Part shown: positions 36,401 through 47,061 of the stretch, in pieces
How the letters are laid out: every line of letters starts with the position of its first letter
Position numbering within the stretch: position 1 is the first letter of the stretch
Assembly (NCBI GenBank): GCA_930367215.1
Contig: OV884056.1
Span: forward strand, 123,750,053-123,814,052
Direction: 5' to 3'
Length of the DNA: 64,000 nt
DNA from: Pollenia angustigena
Lineage: Eukaryota; Arthropoda; Insecta; Diptera; Polleniidae
The notes under the pieces: model-generated
Seen by the model: only the letters and a program-made list of their open reading frames with translations
The model's database searches: none
What the model was told of the DNA's origin: nothing
Position numbers and translations under genes: made by a program

Positions 36401-37013
36401 CATCAAGTACATTTTCCGAAGTGGGACCCTTATACGTCGGGACCTCACCTCGATTCGCAATTTATATATTATTCTGTAATATAAAAGCAATAAGATCTTC
36501 ACCTCTATTGTTGATGTCCGTACTGCCCCATATTGTGTGATGAGCGTTAGCATCCGTGCCCACCACCAGATTTTGTTTCCTTCTACAAGCTTTCTCGACC
36601 AGTCTGTGGAGTTCTACTGGTGGGGCATCTCTGTCGTGTGGCATATAGGATGATGCAAGGAGTATGATGTCATCCCTGCCATCTTCCAAGGCCACTACCG
36701 TGAGATCGTCAGTGCTGTAATTATAGAGAATATATGAGTAAAAATTCTTCCCAACAAGTATTGCAGATCGTATTCTACCTACCACTTATGAGAAGTACGT
36801 GTTAAAATTACGTGACTTCAATCCAGAAACCCGATTTCCTGTGGAGATCCATGGTTCCTGTATTAAGACCACGTCGTAGCGATCCTCCTCTAACGTGAGG
36901 AGGAGTTCGACCGATGCCATCTTACAATGTTGGAGGATGACTTGCAGGATCTTTAGCGTCATCAACTTAAAACACCCGCTCGGGGTCGGCTCTATTCTCC
37001 TTGGCCGTCTCAC
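33412..37013 (-). pseudogene. B3 ORF2: EN-RT-RNase H, disabled
   Basis: Order as B1: EN 37013-36462, RT 36178-34793, RNase H and tail 34760-33412. Shared lesions: stops at 36786 and 36462, frameshift near 34830, and Gly for the motif A Asp. Private changes include a 3-bp loss near 33730 (in frame). RNase H motifs YTDGS, AEIFA, FTDSKAA and EEADELA are present, with Gln to Lys after the third acidic residue. Confidence 0.88.
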
Positions 37014-38000
37014 CCAGACTCAGTCCATAAGTGGCCGCAGTGGCAGCTGCCAGATCACGCTCCACTTCATCGACCTCCAGTGTGTTATGGTTGGAGTCCT
37101 GTGGATGTCGTTTCTTTAAACGTAGAAACACACTTCCCACTCCCCCAGACATTTTCCATACCGAGGATACAAAAGATCTTCTGCCTCCTTTGTGATCTGC
37201 AGTATGTAGTTTTGCCCGTCCTTGTTACCTTTTTGTACATGCAGAATCCTCCATTCTTTAGTGGGAATGTCGGGATTCTGATTTTGTAGGAGACGAAGAG
37301 CGACTTCCGGTATGACAATACGCGGAAAATTCACCTTCGCCTTCGGTACAGCAGGAATGTGCGATCGATCCACAATCTTAAGTTGTGCATCCGACCACAG
37401 ACCCTTGAGTTTCGTAATGACTCCTTTAAGCCATTCCAGCGTCATTTCGTCTTTGCAACTGATGAGCTTCACTCCATTGAACCAACCAGCCCCATCAAAT
37501 GAGGGCAGCGGTCTTCAACTCTACAATCTTCCACCGATCTGTGGACATTTGACCAAAGAGTTGCTCATGTCTAGAAGTGCCACGCTCAGAGGACGTTTGG
37601 TCACTTCACTGACTCTTGCACCCTTTGGCAACGGCTCAGTGGCAAATGTCGAGGGGCTGATCTCCTCAGGGTTTCTCCTGGATTTTTTTGTCTCCTTAGG
37701 ATTTGCGGCAGATGGACACTCATCAACTGCCGCTGTCTTTTTCCCTGCATGCTCTTAATCACGGCTTCGTCAATGCAATTGGGGAAACCATGGTTTTTGG
37801 CAGCATATTTAGGGTTATTGGAAAAGTGAGCTCGGCCTTCTGCAATCGCCCCTTTGGCCCACTTCATCCGCACTTTCTCATCATTGTAAATCCGTACCGC
37901 AGCTTTGTATTCTGATAGAGCTCTAAGTCCTTCCTTGCTTCTCCTGGGCCTGTTCCTGTTTGTAGAATGGGCTCCCCGTGCTAGGCGAATTTAGCAACTC
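36967..38000 (-). pseudogene. B3 ORF1: LOA-type ORF1 protein, frameshifted
   Basis: The N-terminal half lies in 37950-37601 (SKEGLRALSEYKAAVRIYND, then KWAKGAIAEGRAHFSNNPKY, NHGFPNCIDEAVI). The C-terminal half has the DUF4780-like region (37472-37116) and a basic tail in another frame to 36967. At least two frameshifts are present. Only this copy retains the N-terminal half. ORF1 products of such elements are thought to bind the element RNA; I cannot see a zinc knuckle here. Confidence 0.6.
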
Positions 38001-38460
38001 ACGTTCCTCTTTAGAGGTAATCGTTTTGACGCAGTCACTGCTAACACCGACGTTGGGCGTATATTACCGCCCGGGTTTTATTTTCATCTTCTTCCATTTC
38101 ATTTCCATCGGTTGCATTTTATACATGTTCGTTGTAACGCCGATCCACTGGATAACAGACGCGCTCCAGGAAGCCGCCCAATATGGGAACAGACGCGTCT
38201 GGATTTTAGTTCCTAGAATCGTGGAGCCATCACCGACCCGCAAAGCGCCCAATGTGGGAAACAGACGCCCGGACCGAATAAAACCCCACGATTACCTTCT
38301 ACCTATGATCAAGACCCATCACAGTAATGTGGCAATAGGCATTCCATTGTGACACTATGCCCAAGGCACTGATCTTAGCCGCGTACCCACTAGTACCCGT
38401 TTCCAGCCAGCAGCCCCGTCAAGGGTTCAGTAGAAGGGTTTTCATGTGCCGGCCCATTTC

Positions 38461-39204
38461 AGGCCTATCAAAAATACCAATAGCAATATTGTGTAGTCAT
38501 TTAGTACATCTGTTGATGAGTGTATGTCAAAAAATTTCTAAAAATTTAAGAACATGCCTTTCTGAAATGAAAATAGCAAACCTCCAAAAACAAAATCTAT
38601 TTGCAATTTTGATTTAAAAGAATTTGTATTTTTTTATTATATTGTTTTGAATTTGATATATAATTTAGTTACAAAAGTTGCCTAGGTACAAAACGAATGA
38701 ATATTTTCATATCATAAACGTGAATACCAAAATAATTATTTATGAAAAGTAAGAGTGATAAGTTTTGATGAAAACGAAAATGAATTTATTTTTTCATATT
38801 CACATTATCATAAAAAAAGGAATTGCCCCCCTGGTCATAATACATTTTAATATGAAAAATAAAAGAAAAGTTTTGAGGCGGTAATAGAATTATATAAATA
38901 CCACCAATATAACACGAAAAAACACTTTGTGAATTTTTTTAAAATACAAAAAAAATAAAATTTCTTAAAAGTAACAAAAAAAAACAAAATACAAGAAATT
39001 CGTTCGTGCAGTTATTTGACATTTAATATTTTTCACGAAATGTATAACCCATTTATGAGTGTAACGTAATTAAGCGGGAAGCAAGGTCAAACTTTTCCTG
39101 TGTGGCAGAATATCGCAAAACTGTTTTTAAGACCTTGCTATAAAAATTTATATAAACTTAATTTAGTGTATTAATAGTTAACATTATTTTTTAAATCTTT
39201 TAAG
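38461..39204. other. AT-rich stretch, probably intronic to the MyTH4 gene
   Basis: No ORF or repeat recognised. It ends in a plausible splice acceptor, TTTTTTAAATCTTTTAAG (39187-39204). Confidence 0.4.
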
Positions 39205-39503
39205 GTGATACAGTGCAAAGAGCTGAAGACGAGCATGTTACTATTGTGCAATCAATAATGGATAAATGCATGCGAAAAGAATCATTAATAAGCGAGCTTT
39301 ATTTACAACTTATAAAACAAACAACAGATCATCCAGACCCAAATTCAAGAGTAAATCTTCGGCATTGGGCATTGTTGTCTTTGCTGTGTAGTGTTGTTTT
39401 ACCCCCAGTTAAAACTATTCGAAAGTACCTAATTAGCCATTTAAAACGATGTGCCAGTGATTATATTACTGAGGAGGGAAAGTACGCTCGCTTCGCAGAA
39501 AAG
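39205..39503 (+). CDS. Internal exon encoding a MyTH4 domain (host gene)
   Basis: The exon reads [20 protein letters not shown] ... [19 protein letters not shown] ... [17 protein letters not shown] ... [11 protein letters not shown] with no stop. It is bounded by an AG acceptor (39203-39204) and a GT donor (AAG|GTAATTC, 39503/39504). The ELYxQLIKQT block, LRxWxLLSL block and (K)YARFAEK end are the hallmarks of MyTH4, a helical tail module that binds microtubules or partner proteins in MyTH4-FERM myosins and PLEKHH/MAX-1-type proteins. The acceptor splits a codon (phase 1) and the donor is phase 0. The next exons are not visible, so the parent gene (unconventional myosin, PLEKHH-like or other) cannot be fixed. 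It is the only region here with intact coding and splice signals unrelated to transposons. Confidence 0.8.
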
Positions 39504-40585
39504 GTAATTCATCACAAATCCTACTAACCTAATCCTTCTATATTTACATATATTATAAAAATGGTAAGTAAGTTGTAGGCAGGCCTGCCAGATAAATTTC
39601 TGAGGAAATCGTACATTTCCTGAGAAAAAATAAAAAAAATCGTCTTTCACGTTTCGAAAAATCGTCAAAAAATCGGACAACTTAAAATTTAGTTTTTTTT
39701 TAACAATTGGTGTTTGATTTTGATAAAACTAAAACATAATAACTTCATACCCAGCTAGCATTTTCAATTGTGTAAGAAATTCTTTGAGTCTTTGATCGTC
39801 GATGACCGCATTTTTTAGTGGTAGGGTAAAACTGTAACACGACTGAGATTCTTCCATAGCACAGCGAAAGACGCTTCTTTAATCGTTGTGGGAATCGTTT
39901 AAGACGTTGGTTAAGCTTATCTAACGAGTCTTTCATGTCAAGAATCGTATTAGAGTTATGTATATTAGTGTGTCCCAAAAGATTCGATTTTGAAAGGTAC
40001 CCCAGCATTTTTTGAAAGCTTTTAGGGTAAAGTATTTTTCAACATTTTTCATTTTTCGAATTTATTCTATGAGCTAAATTTCAGTTATGTATTTTATAAA
40101 GCTTTTTTGTAATAGTTCTATTCCTACAATTTTTCAGAAATGACTTTATACACTACCAGACTAATATATTGTATTTTCTTTTTACATTTTACCTTAGCCT
40201 TCCGTTGGAAAGCAATGAGGTATATTGAATGTACAGAAAAATTTACAATTATTAGACACCAGCAGAATGTAATGCATTTGCCTTCGGAAGGAAGTTATTC
40301 CCAGTTTCTATTTGTAAAGTATTTTTGTGATTTTTTCAGATTTTTCGGAAGAGGTTTAGAGGTCGATAAAATAAAATTTAACCCAAAAACCGGGTTTTCT
40401 CGACTTTTTTTGAATTTTGCTCATTGCTCAGCCCATAAGCCAGATTTTCTTTGTTATGTAGACAATTTTTTTACTTCTCTGTGCAGATATCCCCATATGA
40501 TAAAAACTACTTCCTAAAACCGTTTACTAACTACCGTTAACTAAATAAAGGCTTTAATTTTTGCTTAAAACAGCTTGGAGAATCT
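39504..40585. other. Probable intron, no gene recognised
   Basis: AT-rich. A frame of 125 codons at 40140-40517 (+) has no recognisable motif and no flanking splice signals that I trust. It may belong to the upstream part of non-LTR element D. Confidence 0.3.
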
Positions 40586-41750
40586 TTAAATAATAAATTT
40601 TTTGTTAATGAAAATCCCACGCAGTACAATTTTAACATTCTACGTGCAGCAATTAAACTAAAAAAGGAAAATCGCCTTCACAGTGCCTTTAGTATGCGTG
40701 GTTTAGTATATATTAAGAAGACTACTGATAGCAACCTAATAAGAGTTGAAGGTATAGAATATCTGGATGTCTTTTTTTCGAGAACCAATAATACACTTTT
40801 GGATTTGTTTCTCGTGAGTAATAAAACTAATATACTGCTCTATGATCAATTATCTGCCTCATGTTTCTCTAAACATGACCTAATTTTTATGACTTATAAT
40901 TTCCAACTTGTAATACCAGTTGAGAGAATTACTTTTCGAGATTTCAAGAATATTAATTTCAGATTACTCGGGGGAGAATTTCTTAAAATCAATTGGAATA
41001 TTTTTTAATCTTTATATTCGGTAGATGACCAACTCCTTTTTCTAGAACAAAACCTAAATTATCTGTTTGATCTAACTTTACCAATAAGGACAAAAATTAT
41101 TGGTAATAAACAAAAACCCTGGATTTCTCCTGAAATTGAAGATTATATGAATAAAAGAGATTTTGCAAATGCACGTTGGAAAAGATTTAAAACTACAACA
41201 TTACATAAGGATTATCTGACTGCTAAAAGAAAAACAAATAAAATGATTAAAAGGGCCAAATCAGTTTTTTATGCTGAAAAATTTTCTTCGGCCATTGGCT
41301 CCAAAAGAACATGGCAAACGATACGCGAAGTTGGTATCGGTAAATCTACGTCCAATCCATGTCCAATTGATGCCGATGCAATCAATAAGAAGTTTTTAAA
41401 TATTCCTATTGTGCAAGCAGATCAAAATTATTATACCAGTAACCATTCGAATAACAATTCTAGCTCTTTTTTTTCTTTTGCTGCAGTAGACCAATGTGAC
41501 GTTTTATCTAGCCTTTTGTCTACAAAATCCAACTCTATAAGAGTGGGCGGGATTTATCCAAAGTTTCTAAAGATTCTTTTACCTCAACTTCTTCCTATTA
41601 TTACACTTTTCTTTAACAAAATGTTAACCTCAAGTTACTTTCCTTCGAACTGAAAAATAGCTAAAATCGTTCCAATACCCAAAACTGGTTCCGACTTCCA
41701 TTTCGCTCTAAAGTATTTGAACAAGTTATGCTAAACCAAATGACTTGTTT
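40586..41750 (+). pseudogene. Element D: degraded non-LTR retrotransposon (EN end to start of RT)
   Basis: The C-terminal endonuclease region (40600-40910) contains NTLLDLFLVSNK and SKHDLIF, the equivalent of the SDH block with Asp replaced by Lys. The linker carries GNKQKPWISPEIEDYMNKRD (about 41100-41160). The start of RT fingers (41500-41690; YPKFLKILLPQLL, then IVPIPKTGSD after a TGA at 41653) follows. The element stops near 41750 before the palm, so no catalytic RT motif remains. It resembles element C in style but is a different family. Confidence 0.7.
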
Positions 41751-41770
41751 TTCGGATAACAATAACAATA

Positions 41771-41901
41771 ACCCCCCAAAGCGTGGGGTTTTATTTCATA
41801 TGCAATAAGGCCCCAATTTTGAAAATAAAATTAGCCCCCAACGAAATGAAATATTGCCCCAAGCATAAATGAAATAATTCCTTAATTTTTGGGGGAGTTC
41901 C
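41771..41901. repeat. Short C/G-run inverted-repeat segment
   Basis: Starts with a C-run then AAAGCGTGGGG and ends with TTTTTGGGGGAG. Several CCCC/GGGG runs alternate with ATGAAAT-like words. The ends are complementary over about 9 bp. It may be a small non-autonomous element; weak evidence. Confidence 0.3.
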
Positions 41902-41949
41902 AACTGGACCGGCAATTTGTAGGAGTTAAGAAAGCGATGGGCCAAATTT

Positions 41950-43024
41950 GTAAGCAGTGTCACCAGCATCACTTTTAACACAACCAATGCAGTGAGTTCG
42001 TATCCGAGATTAAGTGAGTTATCTATGCTAACGTATTAGCACTACGGGTAATTCTCCTATGTTCCTTACCCAGGGACGAGAATCGCGGCAAACGCAAAGA
42101 TATTCTCCAATGTTCCTCACCAAGGACGAGAACCTCGACAACTAAATGCTTTCTAAGATGAAGTCACTTCTTGAATATGATAACCTTATAATCCCCAACC
42201 GCATGAGTGGGCCCAAGAGCTGAAAGTGATTTCCACCATAAGAAGAAGAAAATAGACGAGGACCCCATTACAGCAACAACGCTACTACAAGCTGCGGCGA
42301 CGAGACTTGCATACAACCAACACTGGATATAAGAAGATAAAAACTGGCAATAGTCCAGCCCAATCATGGCCCTAACGCCAACGGCATGGCTAGAAACAGT
42401 AAAATCTTCAGCCGGATGTTCAAGTACAAATACGTCTCCCTAACGACATGCAGCAAAATCATTTTCATCGTCATATCCTCCACGTCATTACCGACATCAT
42501 CGTCATCCACTACCACTTCGTCATCTGAGGCCGCCGCACCCATCGCCGACATCCCAGGCGTCCGCTGCCAACCGTTGCCGATCGTTGCCGCCAAAAGCGC
42601 CCGCCGCACCCATCGCGTACATCCCAGGCTTTCGCTGCCACCCGTTGCCGACATCCCAGGCCTCAGCTGCCGTCCGTAGCCGTCTTCCGTTGTTGCCAAT
42701 GATCGCCGTTTCCAACCGACGGCGCTGCAACCCGCTAAGGCTGCAACCTGCCTATCCCGCAGTGGTTTGAGAAAGTCGACTCCCTAGTGACGAGGAAGAT
42801 CCTTATATATTGCAGTAGCAGTACTCATCATTGACCATTCACCCTCATCATCTCTACCGGTGAAATCATTAACATCATTATTTTCACCGCCGAAATCTTC
42901 AGCGTCACCCACACCTGCAAAATCACTAATCTCATATTCACAGACCTCACCAACATCCTTAACTCCAGCCGCATCCAGGCCAGACAGGGCTCACATATTT
43001 GTTTTTTAGGAAAACCGGAGGCAA
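41950..43024 (+). mobile_element. Internal 3' remnant of an LTR retrotransposon
   Basis: GC-richer than its neighbours and without an intact reading frame. It holds two related segments at 42050-42092 and 42094-42134 (ATTCTCC-ATGTTCCT then GGACGAGAA). A GC-rich block at 42520-42700 repeats CCGACATCCCAGGC-like words three times. The last bases before the LTR, AGGAAAACCGGAGGCAA (about 43008-43024), look like a polypurine tract that primes plus-strand synthesis. No gag-pol domain is recognisable, so the assignment rests on position next to the LTR. Confidence 0.45.
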
Positions 43025-43431
43025 TGTGACGTCCAAAAGTCAGAGCCCTCGTTTTTGAGTCACATGCCCTAGACTACACCACCACACCAGACCAATCCGG
43101 CCCAAGATGAATCATAATTATTTGAATTTATTATTATATTTTGTGTTACACCGTATTTCATAGCTTATATTATCCTTGAGTAAATGAATTCATATTATGT
43201 TTAACTTAATTTTCTTGCTACAGTGAATTCTATAATTTATATTATCTTCGTGCTTTAATTATTTTTGTATTAAATAAGAATTAATTTATGTACTAATTTT
43301 GAAATTAACGGACCGATGGCTTCCGCCATCTGTTGGCAAGTAGGAAAGAGTAGGACACGACAACATACACTTATGAGCAACCATGATTTATAATTACTTT
43401 AGTATGTGTGTGTAAATGTACACCGGCCAAC

Positions 43432-43475
43432 AGTATAAAAGCGGAGTTCGCATCAACAAAAAGTCAGTCAGTCGG
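43432..43475 (+). promoter_or_regulatory. LTR core promoter: TATA box and initiator
   Basis: TATAAAAG at about 43433-43440, followed about 30 bp later by TCAGTCAGTC (about 43462-43471), matching the arthropod initiator consensus TCAGT at the right distance. It would define the U3/R boundary of the LTR. Confidence 0.65.
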
Positions 43476-43603
43476 CAGCCGGCAAACGGGTAAGGTCTTA
43501 TTTAGCTATAAGAGGTTACACTTCTACAGCTAACTAATATCTAGCGATCATTTGAAGAGAGGTTACACTTCTTTCATTTGATTCCACTAGATGCTAGGAA
43601 AGA

Positions 43604-43807
43604 TTGCAAGAGAAGAGCGGTGTAGACTAAATTCTCTTGGTTTGTTTTCTGACCTTTTTCCTGACTATCGTGAGACAGCGCTAGAGAGCAGGGTGATACT
43701 GCATCTCGAGAGAACAGCGTTGTAGACTAAATTCTCTTGACGTGTAGTAGACCGCCCGGGAACGACTGCAAGGCAAGAGAACAGCGGTGTAGACTAAATT
43801 CTCTTGG
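43604..43807. repeat. Three copies of a palindromic ~33-bp motif within the LTR
   Basis: AGAGAAGAGCGGTGTAGACT / AGAGAACAGCGTTGTAGACT / AGAGAACAGCGGTGTAGACT, each followed by AAATTCTCTTG. Each copy starts AGAGAA and ends TTCTCT, so each can fold as a hairpin. They lie at about 43610, 43708 and 43776, downstream of the inferred transcription start. Confidence 0.75.
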
Positions 43808-44102
43808 TTTGTCGTCTGCTTTTTCCTTGGCTACGTTGGCCTTTCTGTCAAAGCCTGCGTGTCTATCACATCGCTTACCTCGTGTGTGTTGTCGGTTCCG
43901 TCATACGTGATATTTAATTTGGCAACTGTTGTAGTAACTTATGAAATTAAGAGAAATAAATAGACTGAGCGTACGGTTTATAACGTTTTGTGAAAAGAGC
44001 GAGTCCGGTGTTTCATTTCTCTGGTCATTAAATAAATTTTTGTAACGAACCCTGGGAGCCGCGAGCTCTACCCCAGCATAAGGTGGAAAACACGTCGTTA
44101 CA

Positions 44103-44436
44103 GCCCCATATGAACACTACTCCCATAAAACAGTTTAGTACGCCTAAAACCGTAGAAAAATAACGCTACCGTAACAAAATTTGGTACGTCATAGTTTTTT
44201 AGGACTAGAAATAACACTGTGAAATTTCGTGACGATCGGTCCATAATTTACCTTAGGCCCCATAGAACCCCTACTCCCGGAAAACAGTTTAGTCGCCTAA
44301 AACCATAATTAATAACAAATCGTCACAGTTTAAGGTAATAATAACATCATACAGATATTGCTCCTTAAACATTCGAACTGTCGGTGGAGGGTATCAAAGA
44401 TTCGGCACAGCCGAATATAGCACTCTAACTTGTTTT
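44103..44436. repeat. DINE-1/Helitron-like repeat, 3' part
   Basis: Ends GGTGGAGGGTATCAAAG, then the perfect hairpin TTCGGCACAGCCGAA and ATAGCACTCTAACTTGTTTT. Same 3' end as the repeat ending at 3030. The 5' end is missing, and the body is homologous in style but diverged. Confidence 0.55.
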
Positions 44437-44867
44437 CCTTGTGCTTCCCCATACAAAAATTTCAGATGCACATTGTGCCATTTTGTTGTAATTTAATATT
44501 ATTTTAAAATTATTTAATTGTAATTAGATGTCAAAACTATAATTAAATGTGCCTTGAAAAAGTGTGCTCTTGTTCGTTAGTGAGTGCTCTTTTTATTAAA
44601 AAGAGTGCGTAGCAAAACGGAAATTTAGAATTATCTTTTTTGTTATGAATAATAATTCGATTTCAATGAATTCCAAATATACGCAGATTAATGTGTTTAT
44701 TGCACAATTTTTCCCCCAATGTAATATGTAAGTATATAAAATCGAAAAATTAAGTATGTACAACACTACCAAAAAATACAACCGCAAAATCTATCACTTC
44801 CCTCAGTTACGTTGTAACTAAGTTTGTGGTATTGTAAATAAAATAACTTACGAATCTATTTTAAGTG

Positions 44868-45395
44868 AACCGCAAGCATTATAAATGCATGGAAACAATT
44901 TTTATAATTGTGCCTATGTGAGACAATGGAAATGCGCAGAAAGTTTTAATTAATATATATATAATTATTTTAACAAAATTATATTATTTTTAAGAATTAT
45001 TGCAATTAAAATGCACAATTATTTCCCAATCCAATCTATTAACCGCTGGCAACGAACATTGCGCGGAACTTGTTAATGCATTTTCGAGGTTTTTCTAATA
45101 AAAAAATGATTTCTTATTTTTTCGCTCAACCTAGAAATCAACCGCAAGCAGTATAAATGCGCGGAAAACAATTTTAATAATTTTGCTTATGAGAGACTCA
45201 AAATACGGAAATACGCGGAAAGTTTTAATTAATATTTATATACTTATGTTAATCAAATAATATTATTTTTTGGAATTATTGCAATTATTTTCCAATCCAA
45301 TGTATTAACTGCTGCCAACGATATTGCGCGGAACTTGTAAATTTAATCGCCAAATAAATTTCCAAGGTTTTTCTAATAAAAACATTCCTTGGAAA
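44868..45395. repeat. Degenerate tandem repeat, ~270-bp unit, two copies
   Basis: The block AACCGCAAGCATTATAAATG...AAAGTTTTAATTAATAT... and GCGCGGAACTTGT...GAGGTTTTTCTAATAAAAA (44868-45110) recurs as AACCGCAAGCAGTATAAATG...GCGCGGAACTTGT...AAGGTTTTTCTAATAAAAA (45138-45390). A third copy begins at about 45397 (AATCAACCGCA). Function unknown. It adjoins the BEL/Pao fossil and may belong to its 3' flank. Confidence 0.6.
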
Positions 45396-45454
45396 TCAAC
45401 CGCATTACTATCAATTCAATGCTTATAATTACGCAAGGTGTATTTTTCACACAG

Positions 45455-46355
45455 ACAATGTAAAACTTGTTGTTGATATCCGGGAGACAACGCGTTTAAA
45501 TCGTCAGGATCCCCAGTCATCGGAGATAACGGTCGGGAATTTAAAACGACTTCAATTCTTACTAAAAGTGTAGAGAACTCTTCGAAATTAAATCTGTGAT
45601 TCCCTACATCTGTGATTCCCTAGCTTTCTAAAGTGAGTGAAGCTTAAAGCTCTTTACTCCAACCTCCCATGTGCGTCGCACTAGATGGTATGAATTTCCA
45701 TTCGAAGCCGTGGACAGCGTCTATGGCAGATTCTTTCAGAAATATCGAATACTCTTCAAGTAATGTTCAACTTGCACCCACAAAATTAGTGCCGTTATCA
45801 GACATCAAGCGCTTTGGTGAACCGCAACTTCCCACGAACCTGTCAAATGTAGCCAGAAAGGCCTCTGACGAAAGAGTAGATCATGGTTCAGGATGAATAG
45901 ACCTTGTTGCAAAGCATATAAAAATACAAGCGTAGCCCTTTATGGAAATTTTTTCTGAGTACCGGCTTTTTTCTGAAACGGACCAGCGAAGTCTACTCCT
46001 GTAAAAGTAAACGGTAAAGAGAATGTAGCTCTCTCCGCGGGTAAAGCTGCCATGATCTGTGACAAAACCTTCTGTTTATAGCGAACGCAAGTCAGGCATT
46101 TATTTATACATTTTTTAACAGATCTATTAAGAGCTGGAATGAAGAATTGATATCTCACCATGTTTATCATAAGTGACACATCCGCATGCATCAAATTCTT
46201 AAGCATAAAATCGAGAATCATTTCGCACAAATTTGATTCGTAAGAAACAATAATAGGACACCTTTCGTCGTAAGTCAAAGTTGAATTAATTAAGCGACCA
46301 TTTACTCGCAGAAGTCTATTGGAATCTAGAAATAGATTCAGCGTCAGAAGCGCAA
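45455..46355 (-). pseudogene. BEL/Pao retrotransposon integrase fossil
   Basis: Read right to left: LDSNRLLRVNGRL, then the zinc-binding part ending CINKCLTCVRYKQKVLSQIM and TFTGVDFAGPFQKKAG (46278-45940). After frame breaks comes SSEAFLATFDRFVGSCGSPK with SDNGTNFVGA (about 45880-45760). The C-terminal VRIEVVLNSRPLSPMTGDPD region follows (45590-45480). This order and wording are characteristic of the BEL/Pao integrase, including the C-terminal LNSRPL block. Several stops and frameshifts are present. No RT or protease part is visible upstream. Confidence 0.85.
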
Positions 46356-46575
46356 TTGATTTTTTTTTTGTCTCTTTATTTTATCTGTTTTTATAACTCT
46401 AATAATATTCTATGTCCGTATAACTATGCAATGCGTTGTTAAATTTGTGTCAGGTATTGTATCGCATATAAATAAAAGGATTTTAAGTTTTTTAATCCTT
46501 TTTATTCTACCTGTATTTGGTATGAAAAAAAGTATGAAAAGGTTTAAAAGCAAGTGACATTCGGATGCAAACTCA

Positions 46576-47061
46576 GTGGATATACTTTATCTGAGCAATA
46601 ACAACGTTTTTCCTAAAAACATGGAGAGCTTCAGCTTTAAAGAAATGGCCGGAGAGTATTTTAAAAACAAAAACGAGGAAGATGTTAAAAATTACATTCG
46701 AAAAAAAGGAAACTTAAATTCCTATAGCACCGAAATACAATTGGACTTAGAAAAAAAATTATCTGTTTTCATCAAAAATTTAAAACAGCGATACAGAAAA
46801 GTTGATTACAGCAAAGACACATTTGATAGAGTTTTGCAAACTAGTTGGAGAACGAACTTTCAGTCCGGATCGCTTCAGAAATTACAAATCAAAACACTCG
46901 TGGGAGACCGCAAAAATCGCTGGACAAGTTTAGCGATAGTTCTAAGAGGCGGAAGCGTAAGGATATCAATGAAGAAATCGAATATGAAAATATTCAAGAT
47001 ACATCAATTACGATCACAGAAACAATTGACAAAAGTTGAGAACAAAACGGATTCTTTAAAG
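46576..47061 (+). pseudogene. Transib/RAG1-like transposase fossil, N-terminal part
   Basis: Frame 46576-47088 (MESFSFKEMAGEYFKNKNEE..., LEKKLSVFIKNLKQRYRKV) continues in another frame as TRGRPQKSLDKFSDSSKRRK (about 46900-46960). GRPxKxF...SxRSKRRK is a recurring N-terminal feature of one transposase-like family in arthropods. I link it to the domain downstream because the interruption is a clean hAT insertion with target duplication. Alone it would not be assignable. Confidence 0.5.

Larger units (their letters stand above)
33307..38460 (-). mobile_element. Element B, copy 3: longest copy, with 5' region
   Basis: Contains everything in B1/B2 and continues through ORF1 and a GC-richer 5' leader to about 38460 (5' boundary uncertain). 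The leader has a degenerate repeat: GCGCCCAATGTGGGAAACAG and GCCGCCCAATATGGGAACAG, about 75 bp apart (38165-38260). This copy at the right end of the array keeps the ancestral 5' end that the internal copies lost at breakpoints. Confidence 0.75.
43025..44102 (+). repeat. Long terminal repeat, about 1.08 kb (3' or solo LTR)
   Basis: Begins TGTGACGTCC and ends ACGTCGTTACA, giving the TG...CA ends and a short terminal inverted repeat (TGTGACG/CGTTACA) of an LTR. Inside are a TATA box, an initiator-like TCAGTCAGTC, three copies of a palindromic motif and AATAAA signals (about 43954 and 44031). No primer-binding site or gag follows at 44103, so this is a 3' LTR or solo LTR. No second copy is in the window. 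Confidence 0.65.

Noticed and set aside
40140..40517. 125-codon ATG frame after the MyTH4 exon as another exon of the host gene
   Set aside because: It shows no FERM or other expected downstream domain and no clear splice sites. It cannot be tied to the gene.
42386..42730. GC-rich Ala/Pro/Ser frames on both strands
   Set aside because: The coding look comes from CCGACATCCCAGGC-type repeats and all six frames are biased. No conserved motif.
45669..45896. 75-codon + strand frame beginning with ATG
   Set aside because: It is the antisense of the BEL/Pao integrase region (SDNGTNFVGA on the other strand).
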